64,000 bases of DNA, taken from contig MKVQ01000009.1 of assembly GCA_001899635.1 (NCBI GenBank), positions 1 through 64,000 of the forward strand. The letters are read 5' to 3'. The DNA comes from Myxococcales bacterium 68-20. Lineage in GTDB: Bacteria; Myxococcota_A; Polyangia; Polyangiales; Polyangiaceae. The notes below the pieces were generated by a model. It saw nothing but the letters and a program-made list of their open reading frames with translations, made no database searches and had not been told where the DNA came from. Of the stretch, positions 43,558 through 51,937 are shown piece by piece. Within the stretch, counting starts at the first letter, position 1. The number at the start of each line of letters is the position of its first letter. A program made the position numbers and the translations under genes.

Positions 43558-44049
43558 TCACCCCAGGCGGTGCAGCGGTCCGTCGTAGTACTTCGCGAGT
43601 GGAACGGGGGGCTGCGCGTGCATCCGCGCGACGATGGCCGGTGCCTCCTCGCCGGCGAGCGCGTCACACTCGGCGTAGAGTCCATGTGGCCCCTCCTCGA
43701 GATCGTTGTGACTCCCGAGCACCTCTCGCAGCGAGGCGATGATCGCGCGACTCGGCGAGCGGCAGAGCAGCTTGGCGATCGCGCTGTGGTCCACCCGAAG
43801 CTGCGCGGCCATCGGGAGCGGCTCGCCCCGCTTCGCTCGCGCGAACGGGAGGAGGACCTTCTCCTCCATCGCGATGTGTCGGAGCAGGCCGCCGCGAAAC
43901 CGCGTGTACGCGTCCTCGTCGATCGTCCCGTCGTCACGCTCGGCAGCGCCGAGGAGGCGGTCGAGCTCGACGTGGTCCGCCGTCATCATCGTCTCGATGG
44001 GTCCGACCGATGGTGCAGCCGTGCTGGGGCGAGTGACCATGCCCGCCAC
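43558..44049 (-). CDS. Hemerythrin-like protein (operon with nnrS)
   Basis: 163 residues with a full set of ligands: H26 (ADHVELD), H58 and E62 (HIAMEEKVLLP), H88 (VDHSAI), H114 (LGSHNDLEEGPH) and E118. Predicted di-iron protein that binds oxygen or NO. The ATG at 44049 is close to a -24/-12-like element; the ATGATG at 43989 (MMTADHVEL) may be the true start, giving 143 residues. Directly upstream of nnrS. Confidence 0.85.
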   Translation of the reverse strand: MAGMVTRPSTAAPSVGPIETMMTADHVELDRLLGAAERDDGTIDEDAYTRFRGGLLRHIAMEEKVLLPFARAKRGEPLPMAAQLRVDHSAIAKLLCRSPSRAIIASLREVLGSHNDLEEGPHGLYAECDALAGEEAPAIVARMHAQPPVPLAKYYDGPLHRLG

Positions 44050-44052
44050 GCA

Positions 44053-44067
44053 TCAAGCGTCGTGCCA
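44053..44067 (-). promoter_or_regulatory. Weak sigma-54-like element before hemerythrin-nnrS
   Basis: On the minus strand it reads TGGCACG-N4-TTGA. The -24 half is perfect, but the invariant GC of the -12 half is GA, so it is only a candidate. Placement relative to the start codon is like that of the two stronger elements. Confidence 0.3.
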
Positions 44068-44178
44068 CGAGCCCGTCGCGCAGGTCTCGGACTTCGTTGG
44101 AGCTCCGCGATCGAGCTCCGCCGCTCGACGCACCACTTGCGCGCCGCCGCAGATCCTGCGCCGGCGCCGTCGTCTCGC

Positions 44179-45171
44179 TCAGCGCGCGACGAGGACGAGG
44201 GCGTCGTCGTTCGCGCGCCCGAAGCGCTCGATGATGCGCTGGGCGATGACGATCGGATGCTGGCGTAGCAGCGCCAGCTCCCCCTCGATCGACAGCCGCG
44301 ACCCGATGCCGTCGGTGGCGAGCACGACCAGATCGCCGTCCCCGAGCGCGACGGTCTCGCTCCGCGGCTTTGCGGGCGGGCGCACGCTTCCACCGATGAC
44401 GGCAGACGAGCCACCGAAGCGGCGTGCGCTTCGCGGCGAACAGACCTGCACGTCGATGTTGCCGACGGAAGCCGTCTCGAGCGCCGATGTGTCTTCTGCT
44501 ACGCGAGCGATCGCCATCACGACGCCTCGAGTGCGCCCCAGCTCGCCGTGAGCGGCATCGAGGATGGCAACGGGCGTCTCGCTCGCGCGCTCGAAGAACA
44601 CCTTCATCGCGGCGTGTGCAGCTTCGTGTGCCGGCGGGCCGTGACCGAGACCGTCACACACGCCGAGGACGAGGGCCCCGTCGATCCGACGGAACGAGGC
44701 GTGATCGCCGCTGACCTTCTCGCCGGCGATCGGTCGCCCGTAGACGCCTACCTCGCGACGGCGAGGAGCCGCTCGATCGAAGAGACGGGCCACGATCCGC
44801 GTGCCTTCGCCGAGGCGGACGTCGAAGTCGACCTCGGACGACAGGCGGCGCACGCTGCCGATCCCGACGCCGAGCGTCCCCTCGGCGCGCGGAAGCGCAT
44901 CGAGGGCCGCCGCGACGTCGACCAGGCCAGGGCCGCGATCCGCAGCGATGAGCTCGAGCCCAAGATGCTCGCCTCTCGTGACCGCGCGGGCCGCGATGCG
45001 TCCGCCGCGCGCGTGGCGGAGGTGGTTGCGGCCGATCTCCGTCGCTACGAGCAATGCGCGGTCGGTGACCTCGGACGGGACGGAGACCTCGCTCGCGACC
45101 GCGCGGACGCGATCGCGAACGACGGTGAGGGAGGCCTCGTCGAGCACGAAGACGGCCTCGAGATCACGCAT
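44179..45171 (-). CDS. HATPase - SpoIIE/PP2C phosphatase fusion (RsbX-like)
   Basis: 330 residues. Residues about 10-130 form a GHKL ATPase like RsbW/RsbT (LLVATEIGRNHLRHARGG, AADRGPGLVD, GVGIGSVRRLSS). Residues about 145-328 form a PP2C-type domain (RIDGALVLGVCDGLGHGPPAHEAAHAA, VVLATDGIGSRLS), with the metal aspartates. It would reset phosphorylated RsbR and RsbS, the job of RsbX in Bacillus. ATG 45171 has GAGGAG five bases before and lies 11 bases after the rsbT stop. Last gene of the stressosome operon. Confidence 0.85.
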   Translation of the reverse strand: MRDLEAVFVLDEASLTVVRDRVRAVASEVSVPSEVTDRALLVATEIGRNHLRHARGGRIAARAVTRGEHLGLELIAADRGPGLVDVAAALDALPRAEGTLGVGIGSVRRLSSEVDFDVRLGEGTRIVARLFDRAAPRRREVGVYGRPIAGEKVSGDHASFRRIDGALVLGVCDGLGHGPPAHEAAHAAMKVFFERASETPVAILDAAHGELGRTRGVVMAIARVAEDTSALETASVGNIDVQVCSPRSARRFGGSSAVIGGSVRPPAKPRSETVALGDGDLVVLATDGIGSRLSIEGELALLRQHPIVIAQRIIERFGRANDDALVLVAR

Positions 45172-45182
45172 CCACTCCTCGA

Positions 45183-45596
45183 TCAGAACCGCTTCCACTT
45201 GGTCACCGTGACGCGCGTCCCCTCGCCCACGACCGACTCGATGACGAAGACGTCCACGAGCCGCTTGCTCCCCGAGAGCCCGAGCCCCATCGACCGAGCG
45301 GTGCTGTAACCGCCCGAGAGGACGCGCTGGATGTCCGGGATTCCGGGCCCCGAGTCGACGAAAGCAATCCGGATGCCCGTGCGAAGCCCATCGGATACCT
45401 CCTCGATCGTGGCGCTCCCCCCGTGCCCATGGACGAGGACGTTGCGACCGAGCTCGCTGGCCGCGGTCGTGATCGCCGCGATCGCGAACGTGTCGAACTT
45501 GCGCATCTCTGCGATCTCGCGCACGCGACGCCGGACCGAGAGGACGTCGTCCTCCGACGCAAGCCTCATCGAGTGAACCGCGAGGACCTCGAGCAT
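45183..45596 (-). CDS. rsbT: RsbT-like switch kinase
   Basis: 137 residues, small GHKL ATPase: ASELGRNVLVHGHGG (N box), VDSGPGIPDIQRVLSGGYSTARSMGLGLSGSKRLVD (G1 and G2 boxes). In stressosomes RsbT phosphorylates RsbR and RsbS, leaves the complex and activates the next protein in the chain. Its ATG shares one base with the rsbS stop (TGATG). Confidence 0.9.
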   Translation of the reverse strand: MLEVLAVHSMRLASEDDVLSVRRRVREIAEMRKFDTFAIAAITTAASELGRNVLVHGHGGSATIEEVSDGLRTGIRIAFVDSGPGIPDIQRVLSGGYSTARSMGLGLSGSKRLVDVFVIESVVGEGTRVTVTKWKRF

Positions 45597-45970
45597 CAGG
45601 TCCCTCGGCGTTTGGGCACGACATGGCCGAGCAGCTCGAGCCCGTCGTCCACGTTGAGCGCGGTTCGCACGCCCTCCATCGCATACCCCATGCGGATGAG
45701 CGTGGCCGAGACCTCGGGGCGCATGCCGACGAGGACGGTGCTGGTGCCCATGAGCTTCGCCATCCGCCCGGTCTCGGCGACGATCCGGGCGACGTAGCTG
45801 TCGACCGTGTCGAGCCCGCTGATGTCGATCAACAGCCCCGTGGAGCCGGTCTTCTCGATCGCCTCGAGCACGTCTTCCTGGAATGCGTCGGCGACGGCAT
45901 CGCGCAGGTCGATGTGGACGGTCGTGAGGAGCGTGGGACCGATGCGGAGGATGGGGATCTGGCCCCGCAT
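45596..45970 (-). CDS. rsbS: RsbS-like stressosome scaffold (STAS)
   Basis: 124 residues, one STAS domain: GLLIDISGLDTVDSYVARIV. S58, in VDSY, matches the phospho-acceptor Ser59 of Bacillus RsbS. It co-assembles with RsbR. Start ATG 45970 overlaps the rsbR stop by one base (TGATG). Confidence 0.92.
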   Translation of the reverse strand: MRGQIPILRIGPTLLTTVHIDLRDAVADAFQEDVLEAIEKTGSTGLLIDISGLDTVDSYVARIVAETGRMAKLMGTSTVLVGMRPEVSATLIRMGYAMEGVRTALNVDDGLELLGHVVPKRRGT

Positions 45971-46962
45971 CACACAGGCGTCCCCACAGGCGTGACGGGG
46001 ACGGGCGACGCGGGGGGCGCGGCCGATGCCCCCGGCGTGATGGCCGTGATCGCCTTGCCGACGATACCGAGCGCAAGCTCGATCCCGTCGCTCAACCGGC
46101 TCACGGTGTGCATCGTCGAGACGTCGACGCCGAGCTGCACCATCGTACGCGCGACCTGCGCGGTGATCCCGGTGAGGATCGTCTGCGCGCCGAGCAGACG
46201 CACGGCAGCGGTCGTCTTGAGGAGGTGGTCGGCGACGCGCGTGTCGACGACGGGTACGCCGGCGATGTCGATGATGATGCACTTCGCCTGGGTGTCGACG
46301 ACGTGGAGCAGGACGCTCTCCATCACCTGCTGCGCGCGATGGCTGTCGAGCGCTCCGACGAGCGGCAAGAGCAGGACGCGATCGTAGACGCGGATGACCG
46401 GCGTCGAGAGCTCCCGAATCGCTGCCTGATGACGGCCGAGCGCATCGAGGTTCGCGGCGATGTACGTGTCGATCGCCAGCGCGACGTCGAAGAAGACGAT
46501 CCGCTGGATGCTCCCGAACGCCTCGCGAACGGCGGCCTCGTCCTTCAGCTCGTCGTAGAGCCGGTCGAAGATGAGCTGCAGGTACTGACGGTACGCCCCG
46601 AGGTACCACTTGGGCGCGAGCCCGATCCGCTCGTGAGCGGCGCCGACGCGCAGGCGATCCTCGACGTACGCGGCATCGCAGCGACCGCTGAAGAGGCCGA
46701 GGAAGTAGTCGCGCTGGGTGCTCTTCACGCGCCGGATGGTGGCCTCGTCACCGAAGAACTTGAGCGTCTCCGGGTGACCGAGGAGCAGCGCGTAGAACTC
46801 CTCGACGATGCCGTCGGTGACCTTCTCCGCGAACGGCCGGAGCGCGGCGAGGCGAACGAGGTCCTCGTCGCTGAGCTTGAAGAACGCGCGGCGGCTCCGA
46901 ATCTCGGCCTCGTCAAGGGCGAGAATCGTCATGTACTTGCGATGATCGGTCATGTCCCTCAT
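45970..46962 (-). CDS. rsbR: Globin-coupled RsbR stressosome sensor
   Basis: 330 residues. Residues about 20-175 are a sensor globin: LRVGAAHERIGLAPKWYLGAYRQY contains the proximal His110 of globin-coupled sensors. Residues about 185-300 are a STAS domain with VPLVGALDSHRAQQ... wait-free motif pairs: S207 (position of Thr171 in Bacillus RsbRA) and T241 in VVDTRV (Thr205). Heme in the globin should sense O2 or NO and set the kinase RsbT free. Start ambiguous between ATG 46962 and ATG 46953. First in the four-gene operon; divergent from the histidine kinase with 44 bases between. Confidence 0.9.
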   Translation of the reverse strand: MRDMTDHRKYMTILALDEAEIRSRRAFFKLSDEDLVRLAALRPFAEKVTDGIVEEFYALLLGHPETLKFFGDEATIRRVKSTQRDYFLGLFSGRCDAAYVEDRLRVGAAHERIGLAPKWYLGAYRQYLQLIFDRLYDELKDEAAVREAFGSIQRIVFFDVALAIDTYIAANLDALGRHQAAIRELSTPVIRVYDRVLLLPLVGALDSHRAQQVMESVLLHVVDTQAKCIIIDIAGVPVVDTRVADHLLKTTAAVRLLGAQTILTGITAQVARTMVQLGVDVSTMHTVSRLSDGIELALGIVGKAITAITPGASAAPPASPVPVTPVGTPV

Positions 46963-47006
46963 GGGTTGCTTGACGCCTGCAACATACTTCCACATACCAT
47001 GCCGCG

Positions 47007-48203
47007 GTGCCCGATAGAGCCATCGACGCACTCGGCCGGTTTGCGCGTGTCGTGTCCGATGCGGACGCGGCCCATGACGTGCTGGCCTTGCTCGCAGACG
47101 CGCTCTTCGAGCACGTCTGCCCGGACGGCGTCGCCGTCTACGTCCTCGAGATGGACGGCAAGCTGCGCCTCTCGGCCGAGCGCGGGGTCGGACCGGCCGC
47201 GAACCTCGAGGTGGATCTCGACGACGTCGGCACCCTCGCAGAGAGGGTGCGCGCCGCGTGCGGCCCGTCTTATGTCGCCCACCTGAATCGTCCGCTCGTC
47301 GCCGGGGCGAGCCTCTACGGCGACGTCGTCATGCTCCGTAAGGACCACGAGGAGCCTCGGCTCACGCTGGTCGACGGGCTCATCGATCTGGCGGCGGTCG
47401 CGCTCAGCACCGCCGCCCACGTGGAGCTGCTCGAGCGGCAGTTCGCCGAGCTACGCGAACAGCAGGAGATGCTGGCGCGCTCCGAGAAGCTGCGCGCCCT
47501 CGGGCAGATGGCCGCCGGTGTCTCGCACGATCTCAGGAACATCCTGAATCCGCTCTCGCTCCACCTCCAGGTGATCACGCGCGCTCTCGACCGCGGCAAC
47601 GTCGCCGATGCGAAGGAGAGCGCCGTCGAGATGAAAGCGGTCCTCCACCGCGGGCTCCAGACGATCGAGCGACTACGTGACTTCAGCCGCCAGTCGAAGG
47701 AGACGAAGAGCGAGCTCGTCGAGCTCGACCAGCTCGCGCAGGAGGCGATCGCGATCGGCAAGGCAAGAGGCGCCTCGGGAGGCCGCGAGGCGACGATCCG
47801 CGAGGAGCTCGCGGCACCGCCGCAGGTCATGGCGGTCGGCAGCGAGATCGTGAGCGCCCTCGTGAACCTCATCGTGAACGCCATCGACGCGATGGTGGAG
47901 AAGGGCACCGCGATCGTCGTCCGAAGCGGCCAGGACGCCAACACCTCGTGGATCGAGGTATCGGACGACGGCCCGGGCATGTCGGCAGAGGTGGCGGAGC
48001 GCGCCTTCGACCCGTTCTTCACGACAAAGGGCCAGGACGGCACGGGCCTCGGCCTCGCCATGGTCTACGCGACCATGCAGCGGCACGGAGGCAACGTGAC
48101 CCTCGAAACCGCGCCCCAGCAAGGGACCACGATACGGCTCTGCTTCCCCGTGCACGGACCGCTGTCCGGCCGCGCAGGCATTGCGCCCTCGCGCAAGTCG
48201 TGA
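47007..48203 (+). CDS. GAF sensor histidine kinase
   Basis: 398 residues, soluble. A GAF-like region covers about 10-145. A coiled segment leads to HisKA, VSHDLRNILNPLSLHLQ, with the phospho-acceptor H174. The HATPase_c domain has N box NLIVNAIDAM, SDDGPGMSAEVAERAFDPFFTTK and GTGLGLAMVYATMQRHGG. No receiver domain is present and no response regulator is adjacent. GTG 47007 is the only sensible start. Divergent from rsbR, so the two may be co-regulated. Confidence 0.9.
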   Translation: MPDRAIDALGRFARVVSDADAAHDVLALLADALFEHVCPDGVAVYVLEMDGKLRLSAERGVGPAANLEVDLDDVGTLAERVRAACGPSYVAHLNRPLVAGASLYGDVVMLRKDHEEPRLTLVDGLIDLAAVALSTAAHVELLERQFAELREQQEMLARSEKLRALGQMAAGVSHDLRNILNPLSLHLQVITRALDRGNVADAKESAVEMKAVLHRGLQTIERLRDFSRQSKETKSELVELDQLAQEAIAIGKARGASGGREATIREELAAPPQVMAVGSEIVSALVNLIVNAIDAMVEKGTAIVVRSGQDANTSWIEVSDDGPGMSAEVAERAFDPFFTTKGQDGTGLGLAMVYATMQRHGGNVTLETAPQQGTTIRLCFPVHGPLSGRAGIAPSRKS

Positions 48204-48318
48204 CGTTCGCATCGGTCGCGCTCGCCTAGCGCCGCGCGTTCGACCGCAAGCCGCGCGCGCCTGCGAGCCGATGCGCAAGCCGCGCGCGCCGATCGTCGAC
48301 ATCGACGATGTTCGTGCG

Positions 48319-48334
48319 CGGCACGAGCAGTGCA
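48319..48334 (+). promoter_or_regulatory. Sigma-54-type -24/-12 element before the Zn-tailed USP
   Basis: CGGCACG-N4-GTGCA, with invariant GG and GC correctly spaced. It ends 25 bases before the ATG at 48359, leaving room for the GGAG ribosome site at 48346-48349. Confidence 0.5.
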
Positions 48335-48358
48335 GTGCTTCCGGGCGGAGAAACAATC

Positions 48359-48979
48359 ATGAAGCCCGAGACCGCGAACCGCACAGTCATCATCGCTGCC
48401 CTCGATCGCTCGCCGGCGACGGATCAGGTCATCCAAACGGCGGCCTCCCTCGCGTCCAGGATCGACGGCGCCGAGCTCCATCTCGTCCACACCGTCGACG
48501 CGGGGAACCCGCCGGGCGCGACGGCCATCGCCCTGACCGAGACGTTCCGTGAAGCGCACGCGTTTCTCGACGAGAGCGCCGGGCGGATCGCCGCGCACTT
48601 CCCCGGAGGGATCGTCACCCATCTCGCCGCGGGGGACCCTGCACGCGAGATCATCCAGCTGGCCGCCGACGTGGAGGCAGACCTCATCGTGGTCGGGACG
48701 CATGGGAAGAAGACGCTCGAGCGGATCCTCATGGGCTCGGTGTCTCTGGCGGTCGTGAAGAAGGCGCCATGCGCGGTGCTCGTCGCTCGTCCGAAGGAGA
48801 CCGAGGCGTCGCCGGAGATCGAGCCGCCGTGCCCGAAGTGCCTCGAGACCCAGCGGGAGAGCCAGGGTCGAACGCTCTGGTGCGAGCAGCACACGGGCCG
48901 TCATGCCAAGGCGCGATTGCACTACGAGACGCCGCAGCCGTTCGCCCTCGGCAGCACGTTCTTCCGTTCCGACACCTGA
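48359..48979 (+). CDS. Universal stress protein with a C-terminal Cys/His tail
   Basis: 206 residues. The USP domain covers about 8-145 (TVIIAALDRSPATDQVIQTAASLAS; LIVVGTHGKKTLERILMGSVSLAVVKKAPCAVLVARP). A further 55 residues hold CPKC, then C-E-Q-H 14 residues on, a pattern of C-x2-C and C-x2-H that could bind zinc. The tail ends with TPQPFALGSTFFRSDT. I know no standard USP with this tail, though it is found in myxobacteria-like genomes. GGAG precedes the ATG. Confidence 0.82.
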   Translation: MKPETANRTVIIAALDRSPATDQVIQTAASLASRIDGAELHLVHTVDAGNPPGATAIALTETFREAHAFLDESAGRIAAHFPGGIVTHLAAGDPAREIIQLAADVEADLIVVGTHGKKTLERILMGSVSLAVVKKAPCAVLVARPKETEASPEIEPPCPKCLETQRESQGRTLWCEQHTGRHAKARLHYETPQPFALGSTFFRSDT

Positions 48980-49208
48980 CACCTCGTCGCCAATGGTCGA
49001 GCGCTCGTCGCGCTCGCGCTTCGCGCTCCTCACCGAGCTCGACAACGTCGCGCGCGCGCGCTCAGCCTCGGCTGCGCGTGAAGCGCGCGCGATCGGCGCC
49101 GCCCACGCAATCTCCACGGCGGCGTGACGGATGTGTCCGGTCTCGATCGTACGGCTCGTCCATTCGCCGAGCGCGGAGGTACGGAGCCGCGATGCTAAGA
49201 GCAACCGC

Positions 49209-50900
49209 ATGCGCAGTGCAGGCATCATTGGTTGCGTAGGAGTCCTCGCATTCACGCTGGTCGCTTCGTGCGGCTCGGATCGCGAAGGCTTCTCGACCAG
49301 CACGAACGGTACTCCGCCCGCCTTCGGCTCCGACGCCGGTCCGACCGGCAGTCTCGGCGAGCCGGGCCCGGGCGAGACACGTGACCCGGTGAATTGCGAC
49401 GCGGCGGCGGAGTCGAAGTCGTACGTCGGCTGTGACTACTGGCCGACGGTAACGCCGAACCCGGTGTGGTCCATCTTCGACTATACGGTCGTCGTCGCGA
49501 ACACCGGCGCGGCGGACGCGACGATCACGGTGACGGGACCGAGCGACACGCACAAGCAGACGGTCGTCCCCGCGGGCGAGCTCCGGAAGATCTTCCTGCC
49601 CTGGGTGAAGGAGCTGAAGGGAATCGACTCCGACGCGTGCGGCGCTTCGAAGAGCCTGGATCAGTCGGTGGTCGTCTCCGGAGGTGCCTATCACCTCGTG
49701 AGCAGCTCTCCGGTCATCGTCTACCAGTTCAACGCGCTGCAATACAAAGGGAAGGGCGGAGAGGGCCCCGACGGCCCGAAGGACTGGTCGACCTGTCCAG
49801 GCTCGACGATCAAGTGCGGCAAGCGCACGATCGGATGTTTCTCGTTCTCGAACGACGCATCACTGCTGCTCCCGAGCACGGCGATGACGAACACGTATCG
49901 TGTGATGGGGTTCAAGGGCGCATCCGCGGCTCCCTGGCCCGGAGCGCCCGGCGTCTCCGGAACCGTCCTCTCGATCACGACGACCCAGCCCGATACATCG
50001 GTCACGGTGTCTCTCGCCCCCACGGCGAAGGTCATCGCCTCGGTGAACGGCCAGGAGATCCCCGCGACCGACGGCGGCGGGACGATCACCCTGAAGCTGC
50101 CGAACGCCGGTGACGTCGCCGCGCTCGTCACCGACAAGGGCCAGGAGTTCGACTTCAGTGGCTCGCTCGTCCACGCGACGAAGCCCGTCCAGGTGATCAC
50201 GAGCGTGCCCTGCATCGACATCCCGGCCGACAAGATGGCCTGCGATCACATCGAGGAGACGGTGCTGCCCGCCGAGACGCTCGGGAAGCGCTACGTCGTC
50301 ACCCCGCCGACCGGCCCCAAGGGCAACGCGGTGAGCCACCATGTTCGCCTCTACGGCAACAAGGACGGCACCACGCTCTCGTACAGCCCGTCGAAGCCGC
50401 CGAACTGCCCCGACACGCTCGAGGCCGGCCAGGTCGCGGACTGCGCGATCATCGGCGCGGAGGAGCCGTTCGAGGTAACCGGCACTGCCGAGTTCGGCGT
50501 CGCGACGTTCCTCCTCGGCGCCATGGCCTACGACTGGACCATGGTCGACAAGCGGGGCGATCCCTCGCAGAGCCACTACGCAGCGATCGAGCAGTGGCGC
50601 ACCAAGTACGTCTTTCTCGCGCCGAACGACTACCCGGTTCTCTACGCGGACATCACCGCGCCCGTAGACGCGGCGATCCAGATCGACGGAGCGCCGATCG
50701 AGGCGCCGTGGACGCAGATCGGCGAGGGCCCCTACGGCGTTCACCGAGTCGATCTCACGAAGAGCGGAGGCGACGGTGCCCACACGTTGACGGCGGAGAA
50801 GCCCGTCGGCGTTCAGGTCATCGGCTTCGGCGACAACACCAGCTTCCAGTACCCCGCTGGACTGGACCTGAAGCTCATCTCGGCTGCCCCGGTGAAGTGA
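49209..50900 (+). CDS. IgGFc-binding-type lipoprotein
   Basis: 563 residues. Lipobox VASC (Cys20) and a Gly/Ser/Pro-rich linker. The remainder is the beta-rich IgGFc_binding (PF17517) type: YDYTVVVANTGAADATITVTGP, SSPVIVYQFNAL, GFKGASAAPWPG, SGSLVHATKPVQVITSVPCID, HHVRLYGNKDGTTLSYSP and GVQVIGFGDNTSFQYPAG. Named for a mucin-binding protein; in myxobacteria function is unknown, probably surface adhesion. Start ATG 49209; an alternative frame from 49131 adds non-signal residues. Confidence 0.82.
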   Translation: MRSAGIIGCVGVLAFTLVASCGSDREGFSTSTNGTPPAFGSDAGPTGSLGEPGPGETRDPVNCDAAAESKSYVGCDYWPTVTPNPVWSIFDYTVVVANTGAADATITVTGPSDTHKQTVVPAGELRKIFLPWVKELKGIDSDACGASKSLDQSVVVSGGAYHLVSSSPVIVYQFNALQYKGKGGEGPDGPKDWSTCPGSTIKCGKRTIGCFSFSNDASLLLPSTAMTNTYRVMGFKGASAAPWPGAPGVSGTVLSITTTQPDTSVTVSLAPTAKVIASVNGQEIPATDGGGTITLKLPNAGDVAALVTDKGQEFDFSGSLVHATKPVQVITSVPCIDIPADKMACDHIEETVLPAETLGKRYVVTPPTGPKGNAVSHHVRLYGNKDGTTLSYSPSKPPNCPDTLEAGQVADCAIIGAEEPFEVTGTAEFGVATFLLGAMAYDWTMVDKRGDPSQSHYAAIEQWRTKYVFLAPNDYPVLYADITAPVDAAIQIDGAPIEAPWTQIGEGPYGVHRVDLTKSGGDGAHTLTAEKPVGVQVIGFGDNTSFQYPAGLDLKLISAAPVK

Positions 50901-50938
50901 GCGCGTCGAACGACGTCGCGCCGAGACGCGTACGTCGT

Positions 50939-51000
50939 TCACATCACGAGCGCGGCGGAGCCCTCGACCTTCCCTTCGCGGAAGGCACGAGGGCTTCGTC
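50939..51000 (-). pseudogene. Relic of an alcohol dehydrogenase 3' end
   Basis: The last 60 bases match the 3' end of the zinc alcohol dehydrogenase at 61678 (GAGCCCTCGACCTTCCCTTCGCG is shared, as is CGAGGGCTTCGT). Read on the minus strand it gives EALV, then a one-base loss, then REGKVEGSA-LVM and the TGA. Upstream (51001-51206) there is no more similarity and no gene. It is a relic of a duplication or recombination. Confidence 0.6.
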
Positions 51001-51206
51001 GTGTCCCCGCCGGTCATCGCGGCTACGTGGCAGTCCGGTCCACGTCCGGCGTCATCGGGTCGCCACGAACTGGACCCACGACCATGTCACGACTGGACCT
51101 TTCGCGGGCCCATCGGCGCACTAGAACTCGCTTCCGCGAGACACGACCTCGTCGCCGTCAGCGCCACCCAATGAGAGCTGGGCGCAAACCGCGCAAAGGA
51201 GAAGCT

Positions 51207-51656
51207 GTGACAACTGTACGAGAAGCAGTCTTTTCAGACTTCGAATCCTGGCTGCCCCTGTGGAAGGGGTATCAAGAGTTCTACAAAATCAGCATTCCTC
51301 TCGAGGAGACCAAGATCACCTGGGCCCGCTTCTTCGATCCTGGTGAGCCCATGCGAGCCGCGCTGGCATTCGACGGCACGACAGCCGTTGGCATGGTGAC
51401 GATGATCGTCCACCGCTCAACCTGGACCACGAAGAACTTTGCCTATCTCGAAGATCTCTACACTGAACCCAATCAGCGAGCCCGTGGCGTGGGGCGTTCC
51501 CTCATCGAGTGGGTCAGGGACCGAGCTCTCGAGCTGAACTGCTCTCGACTCTATTGGCACACGCACAAGACCAATGAACGCGCTCGAGGCCTGTACGACA
51601 AGCTGGCGGAAGAGGCGGGCACCGTCGAGTACCGAATGGCATTGAGCTCGAAATGA
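51207..51656 (+). CDS. GNAT family N-acetyltransferase
   Basis: 149 residues. GNAT fold: VREAVFSDFESWLPLWKGYQEFYKI, YLEDLYTEPNQRARGVGRSLIEWVRDRA (acetyl-CoA loop RARGVGRSL) and LYWHTHKTNERARGLYDKLAEE. It transfers an acetyl group to an unknown amine. The GTG at 51207 has AAGGAG six bases before it. Base use is less GC-rich at codon third positions than in its neighbours, so it may have been acquired by transfer. Confidence 0.9.
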   Translation: MTTVREAVFSDFESWLPLWKGYQEFYKISIPLEETKITWARFFDPGEPMRAALAFDGTTAVGMVTMIVHRSTWTTKNFAYLEDLYTEPNQRARGVGRSLIEWVRDRALELNCSRLYWHTHKTNERARGLYDKLAEEAGTVEYRMALSSK

Positions 51657-51937
51657 GCCACGCCCCACACCATCACCCAATTCAATCCTGACGTCGACAC
51701 GGAGCCGGGCGCCGCTTCGGCATCCGGCTCGACGCCCCCGTCAGCCCAGTCGAGGGTAGCTGGGATTGACCCGCGTTCGATCGTAGAGGGTGCGCTCGAG
51801 CTATAACGGTGCTCACTTGGGATTGACCTCCGATTCACGCCCGCCCGTTGAACGAGCGGGCGGGAATCTCCGGTCAAAGCGAGTTCGTGTGAGCCGACCG
51901 CTTCGAGCTTTCAGGATCGGCGCAACTGAGTTGCGCC

